DNA of 64,000 nt from Halobaculum gomorrense (GTDB taxonomy: Archaea; Halobacteriota; Halobacteria; Halobacteriales; Haloferacaceae). Position 1 is the stretch's first letter; the number at the start of each line of letters is the position of its first letter. The position numbers and the translations under genes were made by a program. Under the pieces are notes generated by a model, which saw only the letters and a program-made list of their open reading frames with translations, had not been told where the DNA came from and searched no databases. Shown here one piece after another: positions 55,360 through 64,000 of the stretch. The stretch is taken from contig NZ_FQWV01000006.1 of the NCBI RefSeq assembly GCF_900129775.1, forward strand, positions 142,708 to 206,707, written 5' to 3'.

Positions 55360-57120
55360 ATGAGCGGTACCGCGGGGACGGACCCCGAACTCACCGAGTA
55401 CGCCGAGGAGTCCGACGAGCCGGCGGCGTTCGAGCGTGCGTGCGCCCGCCTCGTCGAGCGGATCCTCGACGGCGAGATCGGCCGCGACGACCTCGAATCG
55501 GCCAAGCTCGACGCCTGCTCGGAGTTCTCCTCCCCGAAGGTGCCACAGAACACCGACCTGCTGCAGCGCGCCCCTGAGGGCCGCCGCGAGGAGGTCCGCG
55601 AGGTCGTCCGGCGCAAGCCCGTGCGCACCGCATCGGGCGTCTCCCCGGTCGCAATCATGACCTCGCCGCACACGTGCCCGCACGGGAAGTGTCTCTACTG
55701 CCCCGGCGGGCCGGCCTCGGAGTTCGACTCCTCCCAGAGCTACACCGGCCACGAGCCCGCGGCCGCCCGCGGGCAGCAGAATGACTACGACCCGTACGGG
55801 CAGGTCACCCTCCGGCTCGAGCAGCTCCGCCACATCGGCCACCCCGTCGACAAGGCCGAGCTGATACTCATGGGCGGGACGATGACCGCCCGGAGCCACG
55901 ACTACCAGGAGTGGTTCGTCAAGCGGGCGCTGCAGGCGATGAACGAGTACGACACCGACGCGCGGCCGAACCCCGCGGAGGGACGCAGCTTCGCACAGGA
56001 CTCGGGCGAGTACGACTTCACGTACCTGGAGGATGTGAAATCGCGCAACGAGGAGGCCGACGTGCGCTGCATCGGGATCACCTTCGAGACCAAGCCCGAC
56101 TGGTGTGATCCCGAGCAGATCGATCGGATGCTGAAGCTCGGCGGGACGAAGGTCGAGGTGGGCGTCCAGACGACCTACGAGCGTGTCAACCGGGAGATGC
56201 ACCGCGGCCATGGCAACCAGGCGTCGATCGACGCCAACCGGCGACTGCGCGATGCGGCGTTCAAGGTCGGCTTCCACATGATGCCGGGGCAGCCGGGGAT
56301 GACGAAGGAGATGTGCCGCGAGGACTTCCGCCAGCTGTTCGAGAACCCGGACTGGCGGCCGGACTACCTGAAGATCTACCCGACGCTGGTCGTCCGCGGC
56401 ACGCGGGTGTACGACGCGTGGCACCGCGACGAGTTCGAACCGCTCTCGAACGAGGAGGCCGCCGACCTCGTCGCGGAAGCGATGGACCAAGTCCCGAAGT
56501 ACTGCCGGCTCCAGCGGGTCCAGCGTGACATCCCCGCCGACTTCATCGACGCTGGCGTGTGGAAGTCGAACCTCCGGCAGCTGGCCGAGCGGCGGGCCGA
56601 GGAGAAGGGCTACGAGCTCCGGGACATCCGCGCCCGCGAGGTCGGGCACAACGAGGCCGACCCGCGCCCCGAGGACGTCGAGTTGGACGTGATGACCTAC
56701 GATTCCGGCGGCGGGTTGGAGCACTTCATCTCTTATGAAGACACCGAACGGGACCTGCTCGTCGGGTTCTGCCGGCTCCGATTTCCCTCCTACTCCCACG
56801 CCGCGCCGGGGGCCGGGCCAGCCGCCGACGGCGACGGCGTCCGACGGGAGCTCGCTGACGCCGCGCTCGTGCGCGAACTCCACGTGTACGGGTCGCCGGC
56901 GACGTTCGACGGCGCCGGCACAGACGGCGACGGGGACGGACGCGACGGCGACTGGCAGCACCGCGGCTACGGCCGACGGCTGCTCCGGCGGGCCGAGGAC
57001 ATCTCCGCCGACGCCGGGTTCCCGAAGCTGTCGGTCATCTCCGGCGTCGGCGTTCGCGGCTACTACCGCGACAAGCTCGGCTATCACCAGGACGGCCCGT
57101 ACGTGAGCAAGCGGCTGTAG
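55360..57120 (+). CDS. elp3: Elp3 tRNA carboxymethyluridine synthase
   Basis: A 586-residue Elp3: radical SAM domain with CX4CX2C cluster (C106, C111, C114; TSPHTCPHGKCLYCPGG) and a C-terminal GNAT acetyltransferase domain (RGYGRRLLRRAEDIS and GVRGYYRDKLGY). It starts the modification of U34 in tRNA anticodons using acetyl-CoA. Archaea have Elp3 without the other Elongator subunits. TATA-like CTCTTAGG lies 27-32 bases before the ATG. Confidence 0.95.
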   Translation: MSGTAGTDPELTEYAEESDEPAAFERACARLVERILDGEIGRDDLESAKLDACSEFSSPKVPQNTDLLQRAPEGRREEVREVVRRKPVRTASGVSPVAIMTSPHTCPHGKCLYCPGGPASEFDSSQSYTGHEPAAARGQQNDYDPYGQVTLRLEQLRHIGHPVDKAELILMGGTMTARSHDYQEWFVKRALQAMNEYDTDARPNPAEGRSFAQDSGEYDFTYLEDVKSRNEEADVRCIGITFETKPDWCDPEQIDRMLKLGGTKVEVGVQTTYERVNREMHRGHGNQASIDANRRLRDAAFKVGFHMMPGQPGMTKEMCREDFRQLFENPDWRPDYLKIYPTLVVRGTRVYDAWHRDEFEPLSNEEAADLVAEAMDQVPKYCRLQRVQRDIPADFIDAGVWKSNLRQLAERRAEEKGYELRDIRAREVGHNEADPRPEDVELDVMTYDSGGGLEHFISYEDTERDLLVGFCRLRFPSYSHAAPGAGPAADGDGVRRELADAALVRELHVYGSPATFDGAGTDGDGDGRDGDWQHRGYGRRLLRRAEDISADAGFPKLSVISGVGVRGYYRDKLGYHQDGPYVSKRL

Positions 57121-57252
57121 CCGAGGGTCGACCGGATCAGAGACGCCATCGCGCCTCGCGACCCGCCACGCATCCGACACGGACGCCGACGAGGGAATCG
57201 CGTCCGATAGTCGCACCGCCGCGCTTTTAGTTCCCGTTTCGTTTCAGCGTGT

Positions 57253-58446
57253 ATGCGACTCGCCTTCCTCGTGACGCTCCGAGAGACCCTTGAGGGGTTC
57301 GTGACGACCGAAGCGCGCCTCGCGGCGACGGTCGTGCTCCTCACAGCGGCGGCCGTGACGGCCCTGCTGTTCACGCCCCGTGCGGTGCGGGGCGCACACC
57401 GACTCGTCCGCGACCGGGTGCTCGCGAACGAGCGCGTTCCCGTCGAAATGTCGGAGTTGGACTGGCGGTTTCCCGTCAATGCGATCGTGCGGACGCTCCA
57501 GTTCGCGGTGGTGCTCGGCGGCGGGCTTGCGACGCTGGTCGTCTGGGGGTACGTCGAGGTGGCGTTTGCGGCCGTGGCGGCGATGGCCGCGACGCTGCCG
57601 GCGTTCGCGAAGGTACTCACGACGGCCGCCATCGTCGCGGGCGCGCTGATCGCGATCGACGTGCTCGAAGCGCGCCTCGACGACTACGCCGCCGAGTCCG
57701 ACGCGATCAACCAACACCAGAAGGGGATCGTCTTCCGGCTGCTCCAGTTGGCCGTGCTGGCGGCGGCGGTCGTCGGCGGACTGACGGTGTGGGGAATCAA
57801 CCTCGGCGGCCTGCTCGTCGGCGCGGGCTTTCTCGGCATCGTTATCGGCACGGCCGCCCGGAGCACGATCGGCTCGCTCATCGCCGGCTTCGTGCTCATG
57901 TTCTCCCGGCCGTTCGAGCTGGGCGACTGGGTCGCGATCGACGGCGAGGAGGGCATCGTCTCCGACATCACCGTGATCAACACCCGGATCCGAACCGCCG
58001 GCGGCGAGGTGGTCGTCATCCCGAACGACCGGGTCGCCAACGCGGTCGTCACCAACCTGACGCGCCTCGGGCAACTGCGCCTCTCGGTCGACGTGGGCGT
58101 CGACTACGACGCCGACCTCGCGACCGCGGAGGCAGTCGTGAGCGATGCGCTCGCGGGCGTGAGCGAGATCGAGGACAACCCCCCGCCGCAGGTGATCCCG
58201 AAGTCGCTGGGCGACTCGGCGGTCGTGCTGGAGTGTCGCTTCTGGATCGACCGTCCCAGCGCGCCCAAGCGGGCGCTCGCGACCGCGTCGGTGGTTCGGG
58301 CGGTGAAGACGGCGCTCGACGACGCGGGAATCAAGATCCCGTACCCGCAGCGGGAGGTCACGGGCCGCGAGGAGACCGGAGGGTTCCGTGTCGCCGAGGG
58401 GCGCGGGGAGCCGCCCGGTGCCGCGGCGCCGGGAGCCGAAAACTGA
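57253..58446 (+). CDS. Small-conductance mechanosensitive channel (MscS family)
   Basis: A 397-residue protein with about four to five spans and the MscS pore region GFLGIVIGTAARSTIGSLIAGFVLMFSRPFELGDWVAI at about residues 195-235, followed by the cytoplasmic MscS beta domain. It releases solutes under osmotic downshock, a major stress for halophiles. TATA CTTTTAG 23-29 bases upstream implies leaderless mRNA. Confidence 0.92.
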   Translation: MRLAFLVTLRETLEGFVTTEARLAATVVLLTAAAVTALLFTPRAVRGAHRLVRDRVLANERVPVEMSELDWRFPVNAIVRTLQFAVVLGGGLATLVVWGYVEVAFAAVAAMAATLPAFAKVLTTAAIVAGALIAIDVLEARLDDYAAESDAINQHQKGIVFRLLQLAVLAAAVVGGLTVWGINLGGLLVGAGFLGIVIGTAARSTIGSLIAGFVLMFSRPFELGDWVAIDGEEGIVSDITVINTRIRTAGGEVVVIPNDRVANAVVTNLTRLGQLRLSVDVGVDYDADLATAEAVVSDALAGVSEIEDNPPPQVIPKSLGDSAVVLECRFWIDRPSAPKRALATASVVRAVKTALDDAGIKIPYPQREVTGREETGGFRVAEGRGEPPGAAAPGAEN

Positions 58447-58545
58447 TCCGCGTGTCGCCGCCGCCGGGCGGACCGCGGCGTCGGGACGGTCGACGGCGGC
58501 GTCCCGATCGGTAGCTTTTGATGACCGCCAGGCGGTGGTGCGAAC

Positions 58546-59385
58546 GTGTTCGAGGGACTCTTTGTCGATCTCGTGGGAACGGACCCCGTCGTGCAGGCGC
58601 TCGCCGGCGGGTTCGTCATCGCGGGCATGAACATGGTCGGCGCCTTGCTGGTGCTCGTGGTCCGCGACCCGTCCGAGCGACTGCTCGACGGCGCCCTCGG
58701 GTTCGCCGCGGGCGTGATGCTCGCGGCGTCGTTCACGTCGCTTATCGTCCCCGGAATCGACCTGACGGAGATCGTCGTCCCCGGCGTCCCCGCGACCGGG
58801 CTACTCACGCCGATCCCCGTGCTCGCGGGTATCGCCCTCGGCGTGCTCGTGCTCGACCAGGCCGACCACTGGGTCCCCCACGTCCACGTCCTGATCACCG
58901 GCCGGGAGCGCCCGGATCAGACCGTCATGGACGCGAAGGTCGCCTCAGTGATCCTGTTCATCGTCGCCATCACCATCCACAACATGCCGGAGGGGCTCGC
59001 CGTGGGCGTCGGCTTCGGCTCCGGGAACGTCGCCAACGGCCTCTCGCTCATGCTCGCGATCGGGCTCCAGAACATCCCGGAAGGGCTCGCGGTGTCGGTC
59101 GCCGCGATCAACGCCGGCTTCGACCGCCGGACGTACGCCGTCCTCACGGGCGTGCGATCGGGGCTCGTGGAGATCCCGCTCACCGTGGTCGGCGCGGTCG
59201 CCGTCGCGCTCGCCGCGCCGGTGCTCCCGTACGCGATGGGCTTCGCCGCCGGGGGCATGCTGTTCGTCATCTCCGACGAGATCCTCCCCGAGACGCACTC
59301 CCGGGGCCACGAGCGGGTCGCGACGCTGGGGACGATGCTCGGCGTCCTCGTGATGCTGTATCTGGACGTCGCGCTGGCGGCGTGA
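58546..59385 (+). CDS. ZIP-family metal transporter
   Basis: A 279-residue, GTG-start membrane protein with eight spans. TM4 HNMPEGLA and TM5 QNIPEGLA carry the metal-binding His/Asn/Glu pairs of ZIP zinc/iron transporters. TM4 retains H/N/E but TM5 has Q for H, as in several archaeal ZIPs. The HxxE sites indicate divalent-cation transport; direction and metal are unknown. Confidence 0.92.
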   Translation: MFEGLFVDLVGTDPVVQALAGGFVIAGMNMVGALLVLVVRDPSERLLDGALGFAAGVMLAASFTSLIVPGIDLTEIVVPGVPATGLLTPIPVLAGIALGVLVLDQADHWVPHVHVLITGRERPDQTVMDAKVASVILFIVAITIHNMPEGLAVGVGFGSGNVANGLSLMLAIGLQNIPEGLAVSVAAINAGFDRRTYAVLTGVRSGLVEIPLTVVGAVAVALAAPVLPYAMGFAAGGMLFVISDEILPETHSRGHERVATLGTMLGVLVMLYLDVALAA

Positions 59386-59436
59386 GCTGCGGGGCACGAT
59401 AGACGACGCCGCAGCGGTCGCCGAGGCGAGGGATGC

Positions 59437-60699
59437 CTATTCGTCGGCGCCAGCGGTCTCGGCGATCGCGCCCGCAAGCACTCGCGTCGCGGCCGCGCAG
59501 TCGTCCCAGTCGGTCCACTCGCGGGGGTTGTGACTGATCCCCTCGCGCGAGGGCGCGAACAGCAGCGCCGCGTCGGTCACGTCCGCGACGTGCATCGTGT
59601 CGTGGGCGGCGCCCGAGTGGAGGTCCGTCGTCTCGATCCCGGCCGCGTCGCCGGCGCGGTGGGCCGCCTCGCGCAGTCGCTCGGTCATCGGCGTCGGCCG
59701 GAGGTCGAACGGTCGGGCGAACTCGGTCTCGACGCCGCGCTCCGCCTCGATCCGGTCGAGGGTGTCGCGCACGGCGCCCACGATCGCCTCCATCGACTCG
59801 TACTCCACGTCGCGCACGTCGACGCCGGCCTCGACGCGGCCGGGGACGACGTTCGTCGCGTTCGGCGACACATCGAGCGAGCCGACCGTCCCGACGGCGG
59901 AGTCGCTGCTGGCGTCGACGACCTCGTTTGCGGCCGCCTCCACGTCGAGGACGAGTTCGGCGGCCGCCGCGAGCGCGTCCGTCCGGTCGTGCATGTGGGT
60001 CGCGCCCGCGTGGTTCGCCTCGCCCGCGATCTCCACCTCGCAGTGGGTGATCCCGGTGATCGTCGTGACGACGCCGACCGGGACGCCAGCTTCCTCGAGC
60101 GTCGTGTCCTGCTCGACGTGCAGTTCGTACCACGCGTCCCACGCGCTCGCGTCGAGGCGGCCCTCCCCGCGGAAGCCGATCTCCTCCAGCGCCTCCTCGA
60201 GGGTGACGCCCTCGTCGTCGGTCAGCGCGAACGCCTCCTCGACGGTGCGCTCGCCGACGGCGACCGACGACCCGAGCAGGCCGTCGGCGAATCGCTGGCC
60301 CTCCTCCTCGGTGAAGCAGACGACCGCGACGGGGCGGTCGGGCGTCGCGTCCGCGTCCCGCAGCGCGCGGACTGCTTCCAGCGCGGCGTAGACGCCGAGC
60401 GGGCCGTCGAAAATGCCGCCCTCCGGCACCGAGTCGAGGTGGCTCCCGACCGCGACGGGGGCCGCGTCCGGGTCGACGCCGTCAGGGACCCACGTACCCG
60501 CGACGTTGCCGACGGCGTCGACGGTCACGTCGAGGTCGGCGGCCTCCATGCGGTCGACGAGGTACTCGCGGGCGCGGCGGTTCGCCTCGGTGCCGACGAG
60601 GACCGTCCGGCCGCGGCCCTCGCCCGCGTCAATGTCGCCGAAGGCGGCGGTCGCTTCGATGTCGTCGCGGAGGCGGTCGGCGTCGACGGTGAAGTCCAT
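59437..60699 (-). CDS. M20-family amidohydrolase (hydantoinase/carbamoylase-like)
   Basis: A 420-residue zinc-dependent amidase of the N-carbamoyl-amino-acid/allantoate type. Metal ligands are in GSHLDSVPEGGIFDGPLG (His, Asp), CFTEEEGQRF (Glu), and the C-terminal AAHD pattern. The start ATG 60699 begins MDFTVDADRLRDD. The same frame stays open over thrS but is antisense there. Substrate (carbamoyl amino acid, ureidoglycolate or related) is not decided. Confidence 0.88.
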   Translation of the reverse strand: MDFTVDADRLRDDIEATAAFGDIDAGEGRGRTVLVGTEANRRAREYLVDRMEAADLDVTVDAVGNVAGTWVPDGVDPDAAPVAVGSHLDSVPEGGIFDGPLGVYAALEAVRALRDADATPDRPVAVVCFTEEEGQRFADGLLGSSVAVGERTVEEAFALTDDEGVTLEEALEEIGFRGEGRLDASAWDAWYELHVEQDTTLEEAGVPVGVVTTITGITHCEVEIAGEANHAGATHMHDRTDALAAAAELVLDVEAAANEVVDASSDSAVGTVGSLDVSPNATNVVPGRVEAGVDVRDVEYESMEAIVGAVRDTLDRIEAERGVETEFARPFDLRPTPMTERLREAAHRAGDAAGIETTDLHSGAAHDTMHVADVTDAALLFAPSREGISHNPREWTDWDDCAAATRVLAGAIAETAGADE

Positions 60700-60927
60700 G
60701 CATATGGATGCAGCCTCGACGATGTTGGGTCTTTCCGAAGTAGGGGTGCGGTCGGCACCCTCGGCGGACCGGCGCCGATATCTCCCCGGATATCGGTCGG
60801 ACCGGGCCGAGTTGGATCGGGCTGAGTCGGGTCGGACGCCGGAGTCCGGAGACCGCGAGCGGTCGCGTCCGTGGCGCTCTCGCACGGTTCGACAAGACTT
60901 ATTCGCGCCCCCCGGCACCGAACGCGT

Positions 60928-62862
60928 ATGAGCGACATCGTCGTCACCTTGCCGGACGGCTCGGAGCTGTCCGTCCCGGAGGGTGCTTGCGTCGAGGACG
61001 TGGCGTACGAGATCGGGCCGGGACTCGGGAGCGACACCGTCGCGGGCGTCGTCGACGGCGAACTCGTCGACAAGGCCGCGCCAGTCCACGACGACGCGCG
61101 CATCGAGATCGTCACCGACCAGTCCGAGGAGTATCTCCGGGTGCTGCGCCACTCGGCGGCGCACGTGTTCGCGCAGGCGCTCCAGCGGGTGTATCCGGAT
61201 GCGAAGCTCGCGATCGGCCCGCCGACCGAGGAGGGGTTCTACTACGACATCGCAGGCGTCGACATCGACGAGGACGACTTCCCCGCCATCGAAGCCGAGA
61301 TGGCCGACATCGTCGAGGCCGACTACGACATTCGACGCCTGGAGGTGTCCCGAGCGGAGGCGCTGGCGGAGTACGAGGACAACGAGTACAAAACCGAGAT
61401 CCTCGACGAGGAGGCCGCCGGCGAGGACCCCGTCTCCGTCTACGAGCAGGACGATTGGCGCGACCTGTGCAAGGGACCGCACGTCGAGTCGACCGGACAG
61501 ATCGGCGCCTTCGAGCTGCTGTCGATCTCCTCGGTCTACTGGCGGGGCGACGAGGAGAACGACCAGCTGACGCGCGTGTACGGGACCGCCTTCGAGTCCG
61601 AGTCGGAGCTGGAGGAGTTCCTGAACATGCGCGAGGAGGCCAAGGAGCGCGATCACCGCAAGATCGCCCGCGAGATGGATCTGTTCTCCATCCCGACGAT
61701 CACGGGGCCGGGCCTCCCGCTGTATCACCCGGCGGGCAAGACGATCCTCTCGGAGTTGGAGGAGTACGTCAACGACCTCAACGACGACGCGGGCTACGGT
61801 GAGGTGGAGACGCCGCACGTGTTCCGGACGGAGCTGTGGGAGGAGTCGGGTCACTACGAGAACTATCAGGACGACATGTTCCTGTTCGACGTGAACGACG
61901 AGGAGTACGGCCTCAAGCCCATGAACTGCCCCGGCCACGCCACCATCTTCGATCAGGGCTCGTGGTCGTACCGCGACCTCCCGGTCCGCTACGCCGAACA
62001 CGGGAAGGTGTACCGCAAGGAACAGCGCGGTGAGCTGTCGGGGCTGTCGCGCACGTGGGCGTTCACCATCGACGACGGCCACCTGTTCGTGCGGCCCGAC
62101 CAGATCGAAGCCGAGGTGCGGCAGGTGATGGACGGCATCGAGCAGGTGCTCGACACGTTCGATCTGGACGTCTCCGTCGACCTCGCGACGCGCCCGGAGA
62201 AGTCCGTCGGCAGCGACGAGGTGTGGGAGCAAGCCGAGAGCCAACTGGAGTCGGTACTCGAGTCCTCCGCGCTGGAGTGGGGGATCGAACCCGGCGACGG
62301 CGCGTTCTACGGCCCGAAGATCGACTTCTCGTTCGAGGACGCCCTCGGGCGGTCGTGGGACGGCCCGACGGTCCAACTCGATTTCAACATGCCCGAGCGG
62401 TTCGACCTCACCTACACGGGCGAGGACAACGCCGAGCACCGCCCGGTGATGATCCACCGCGCGCTGTACGGGAGCTACGAGCGCTTCTTCATGGTGCTCA
62501 TCGAGCACTTCGGCGGCGATTTCCCGTTCTGGCTGGCGCCCGAGCAGGTCCGCATCCTTCCCATCTCCGACGACAATCTCGGGTATGCCCACCGCGTGAA
62601 GAACGAGCTCTCGGCGTTCCGCGTCGAGGTCGAAGACCGCGACATGACGATCGGTCGGAAGATCCGCGCGGCCCACGACGACCGCGTGCCGTACATGGTC
62701 GTCGTCGGCGGCGACGAGGAGGAGGCACAGACCATCTCCGTACGCGACCGCTTCGAGAACGAGCGCAACGACGTGGACCCGAGCGCGTTCGTCGAGCACC
62801 TCCGCGGTGAGGTCGACAAGAAGACGGTGAAGCCCGACTTCGTCACCGACCACGACGATTGA
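60928..62862 (+). CDS. thrS: Threonyl-tRNA synthetase, bacterial type
   Basis: A 644-residue ThrRS: TGS domain (1-62), editing domain with metal-binding H75, H79, C181 and H185 (HSAAH, CKGPH), catalytic class-II domain with C334, and an anticodon-binding domain at the end. This is the bacterial layout; many other archaea use a different editing domain. A TATA-like ACTTATT at 60897-60903 gives a leaderless mRNA. The stop codon (62860-62862) touches the TnpB element. Confidence 0.95.
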   Translation: MSDIVVTLPDGSELSVPEGACVEDVAYEIGPGLGSDTVAGVVDGELVDKAAPVHDDARIEIVTDQSEEYLRVLRHSAAHVFAQALQRVYPDAKLAIGPPTEEGFYYDIAGVDIDEDDFPAIEAEMADIVEADYDIRRLEVSRAEALAEYEDNEYKTEILDEEAAGEDPVSVYEQDDWRDLCKGPHVESTGQIGAFELLSISSVYWRGDEENDQLTRVYGTAFESESELEEFLNMREEAKERDHRKIAREMDLFSIPTITGPGLPLYHPAGKTILSELEEYVNDLNDDAGYGEVETPHVFRTELWEESGHYENYQDDMFLFDVNDEEYGLKPMNCPGHATIFDQGSWSYRDLPVRYAEHGKVYRKEQRGELSGLSRTWAFTIDDGHLFVRPDQIEAEVRQVMDGIEQVLDTFDLDVSVDLATRPEKSVGSDEVWEQAESQLESVLESSALEWGIEPGDGAFYGPKIDFSFEDALGRSWDGPTVQLDFNMPERFDLTYTGEDNAEHRPVMIHRALYGSYERFFMVLIEHFGGDFPFWLAPEQVRILPISDDNLGYAHRVKNELSAFRVEVEDRDMTIGRKIRAAHDDRVPYMVVVGGDEEEAQTISVRDRFENERNDVDPSAFVEHLRGEVDKKTVKPDFVTDHDD

Positions 62863-62864
62863 TA

Positions 62865-62930
62865 TCCTCCCGGCCCTGAAGGGCGATGATTCCCGACCGC
62901 CGTTGGGATATTGTGGTTTACGACGTTACG
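62865..62930 (-). ncRNA. Candidate omega (guide) RNA 3' end and RE hairpin
   Basis: Read on the minus strand, the segment ends with the conserved CGCCCTTCAGGGC stem and GGGAGGATATCA, after which host sequence follows. In TnpB systems this position ends the scaffold and begins the guide. Here the next bases are the reverse complement of the end of thrS. Activity is doubtful because TnpB is damaged. Confidence 0.5.
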
Positions 62931-63844
62931 TGTTCTTGAGGTGCGAACACACCAGTTTCCTTGTCAAACAAGAACGTCGATGGCTGTGCCAACCAGCCGT
63001 TACTCCTATCTTCTCCGTGAGGATTCGGAGATACTTTCTGCCGAATGTTCTCAGCACCGTTCACATCCGCGTTCGCCACCGTCTCACACTCATCACAGAC
63101 GTACAACCCACGCTCCACGCGGTTCGCCTTCCGCTTCCGACCACAACACGAACACGACTTCGACGTGTCCCGCTCAGACACTTGCTTGACCGTGATGCCG
63201 TCTATCTCGGCTTTGTACGCAAGCATCGAAGTGAAGCGGTCGAACGCCCACGAGTGCAGGTCAAGGTTGCCGTGTTTCCCCCAGTTTTTCGACTCGTCGG
63301 TTTTCTCGTCCTCGCGGATGCCGGAGAGGTCGCCAACCACGATCGTACCAACATCTTCGTCCACACATCGCTGAACGATGTGTTTCGAGAGCGTGTGGAA
63401 GTAGTGAGTGCGACGAGCCGAGTTCTTCTGGTTCAACCGCGTAGGTTGCTCGGGGTCAGAATCGTCACACTGTGCGAGTCGCTTGCTGAAGTAGTAGTCG
63501 TCCTGCTTCAAGCAGTTGAGCGGGTACAGTTCGCTGTGACCGTCTTCGTAGGCGAGTGCGGCGAAGTTGTTGATGCCGAGGTCAACACCCACGGTCTTCT
63601 CACCGGGGGCTTCAGAAACCTCGATCTCGACTTTGCAGACGAAGAGGTCATCGTAGCGTTCGTGCGACTTCAGGTAGGTGGTGAGTTCGTTGTGACCGGG
63701 AATGTGGCCGATTTCAGACCACACTCGGTCGCAGACCCACCGTCCGACGTTCCAGAGTTTCGAGGCCGCGAACCCGAGCGAATCAAGGTCGTCAGACACC
63801 CGCTGCTGGTTCCTAATGGAAGCAGTGTAGGTTCGGGTAACAAC
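62918..63844 (-). pseudogene. tnpB: TnpB (RNA-guided nuclease), internally deleted and start lost
   Basis: The open segment 62918-63799 encodes 293 residues, and the family-specific sequence VTRTYTASIRNQQR continues 15 codons upstream to about 63844 without any ATG, GTG or TTG start. Near residue 45, KSHERYDD jumps straight to LFVCKVEIE; the central part of about 115 residues (WED/REC region) is missing. RuvC Asp (GVDLGINN), the zinc knuckles CSCCG and CDEC, and the RuvC-III Asp (ANADVNGAENI) remain. RuvC-II reads VVGDLSGIRE, with Gly where Glu is normal. It is not expected to be a functional nuclease. Confidence 0.85.
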
Positions 63845-63860
63845 CCGATTTGCTATACAT

Positions 63861-63913
63861 AACCTATGTAACCAGATTTACTTGAGAGTATGGATTGGAG
63901 CGTGGGGTAGTGT
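63861..63913. other. Junction between TnpB element and IS6-like element
   Basis: The 53 bases hold the left end of the TnpB element (AT-rich TTATGTATA, minus strand), short host-like sequence, and, from about 63905, the probable terminal repeat of the IS6-type element (GGGGTAGTGTTCAGATAAG). No separate gene is seen. Confidence 0.4.
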
Positions 63914-64000
63914 TCAGATAAGCTGATTCCATGCGAAGGCGAAGGCTTGCAGCCAATTTTCAACGGTCTCTGCTTCGGCGTGGCTGAAACAGTTTGAGAA
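63914..64000 (-). CDS. IS6-family transposase, C-terminal part only
   Basis: The minus strand encodes a C-terminus ending CFSHAEAETVENWLQAFAFAWNQLI then TGA (63914-63916). This is the characteristic end of haloarchaeal IS6-family (IS26-like) DDE transposases. The rest lies beyond the right edge of the window, so intactness cannot be judged. Confidence 0.75.
   Translation of the reverse strand, partial: FSNCFSHAEAETVENWLQAFAFAWNQLI

Larger units (their letters stand above)
62863..63860 (-). mobile_element. Degraded IS1341/IS200-IS605-type element (solo TnpB)
   Basis: The right end is GATATCCTCCCGGCCCTGAAGGGCG-type sequence with the CGCCCTTCAGGGC hairpin (62865-62890), typical of haloarchaeal TnpB elements and of the 3' end of their guide RNA. 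The left end is near 63850-63870, with the remnant of TnpB's N-terminus. No TnpA is present. It abuts the thrS stop codon. Confidence 0.8.

Noticed and set aside
60700..62853. Long minus-strand frame over thrS joined to the M20 gene
   Set aside because: It is antisense to well-supported thrS motifs and has no recognisable family; an effect of high GC third positions.

Overview
The window is chromosomal DNA of a haloarchaeon (class Halobacteria). GC is very high, the predicted proteins are strongly acidic, many TATA boxes lie only about 23-31 bases upstream of a start codon (leaderless mRNAs), and the gene content is typical: haloarchaeal DUF proteins, TrmB and TbsP regulators, a GINS/PriS pair, archaeal ribosomal proteins and a haloarchaeal TnpB element. 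The content suggests a Halorubrum/Halobaculum-like member of the Haloferacales, but the genus cannot be fixed from this sequence alone.

Layout. 1-12.7 kb: a HEAT-repeat protein cut by the left edge, a secreted phospholipase-D-like protein, an intact DHH phosphoesterase with S1 and OB domains, a JAMM protease overlapping FAD synthase, small hydrolases, then folD and glyA (C1 folate metabolism). 12.8-18 kb: a CHAT-type caspase-like protein, a tiny membrane peptide, the regulator TbsP and a YcaO protein with a fused zinc domain. 18-26.5 kb: a nucleotidase, stress proteins, BirA, a zinc micro-protein with aEF-1B, and the ribosomal stalk genes rpl1-rplP0-rpl12 and rpl11. 26.6-38.4 kb: a carbohydrate cluster with aldo/keto reductase, a TrmB regulator, a complete ABC sugar importer (lipoprotein, two permeases, ATPase), a 64-residue membrane protein, two Gfo/Idh/MocA oxidoreductases and a sugar isomerase, interrupted by a CNNM/CorC-like membrane protein. 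38.5-51 kb: a NuoF/formate dehydrogenase chimera, a tandem Usp, an eIF2B-like protein, priS-gins, Bcp, a DMT transporter, prenyl synthase and RNase J, lsm overlapping rpl37e, purF and a DUF420 protein. 51.3 kb: tRNA-Leu(GAG) followed by a duplicate of its 3' end. 51.6-62.9 kb: thymidine kinase, Yip1-like protein, a DHH paralogue whose catalytic motifs are lost, Elp3, MscS, ZIP, an M20 amidohydrolase and a bacterial-type ThrRS. 62.9-64 kb: a decayed TnpB element flush against thrS, then the end of an IS6-type transposase cut by the right edge.

Most of the window is housekeeping. The points most worth following are the catalytically degenerate DHH paralogue beside an intact copy in the same window, the in-frame NuoF/FdhA deletion chimera, the tRNA-Leu att-like duplication, the CHAT/TbsP/YcaO neighbourhood, the internally deleted TnpB with a flanking guide position in thrS, the structured leaders of rpl1 and rnj, and a near-perfect TrmB-type operator inside the sugar cluster. 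Nothing here is clearly a wholly new defence or biosynthetic system.
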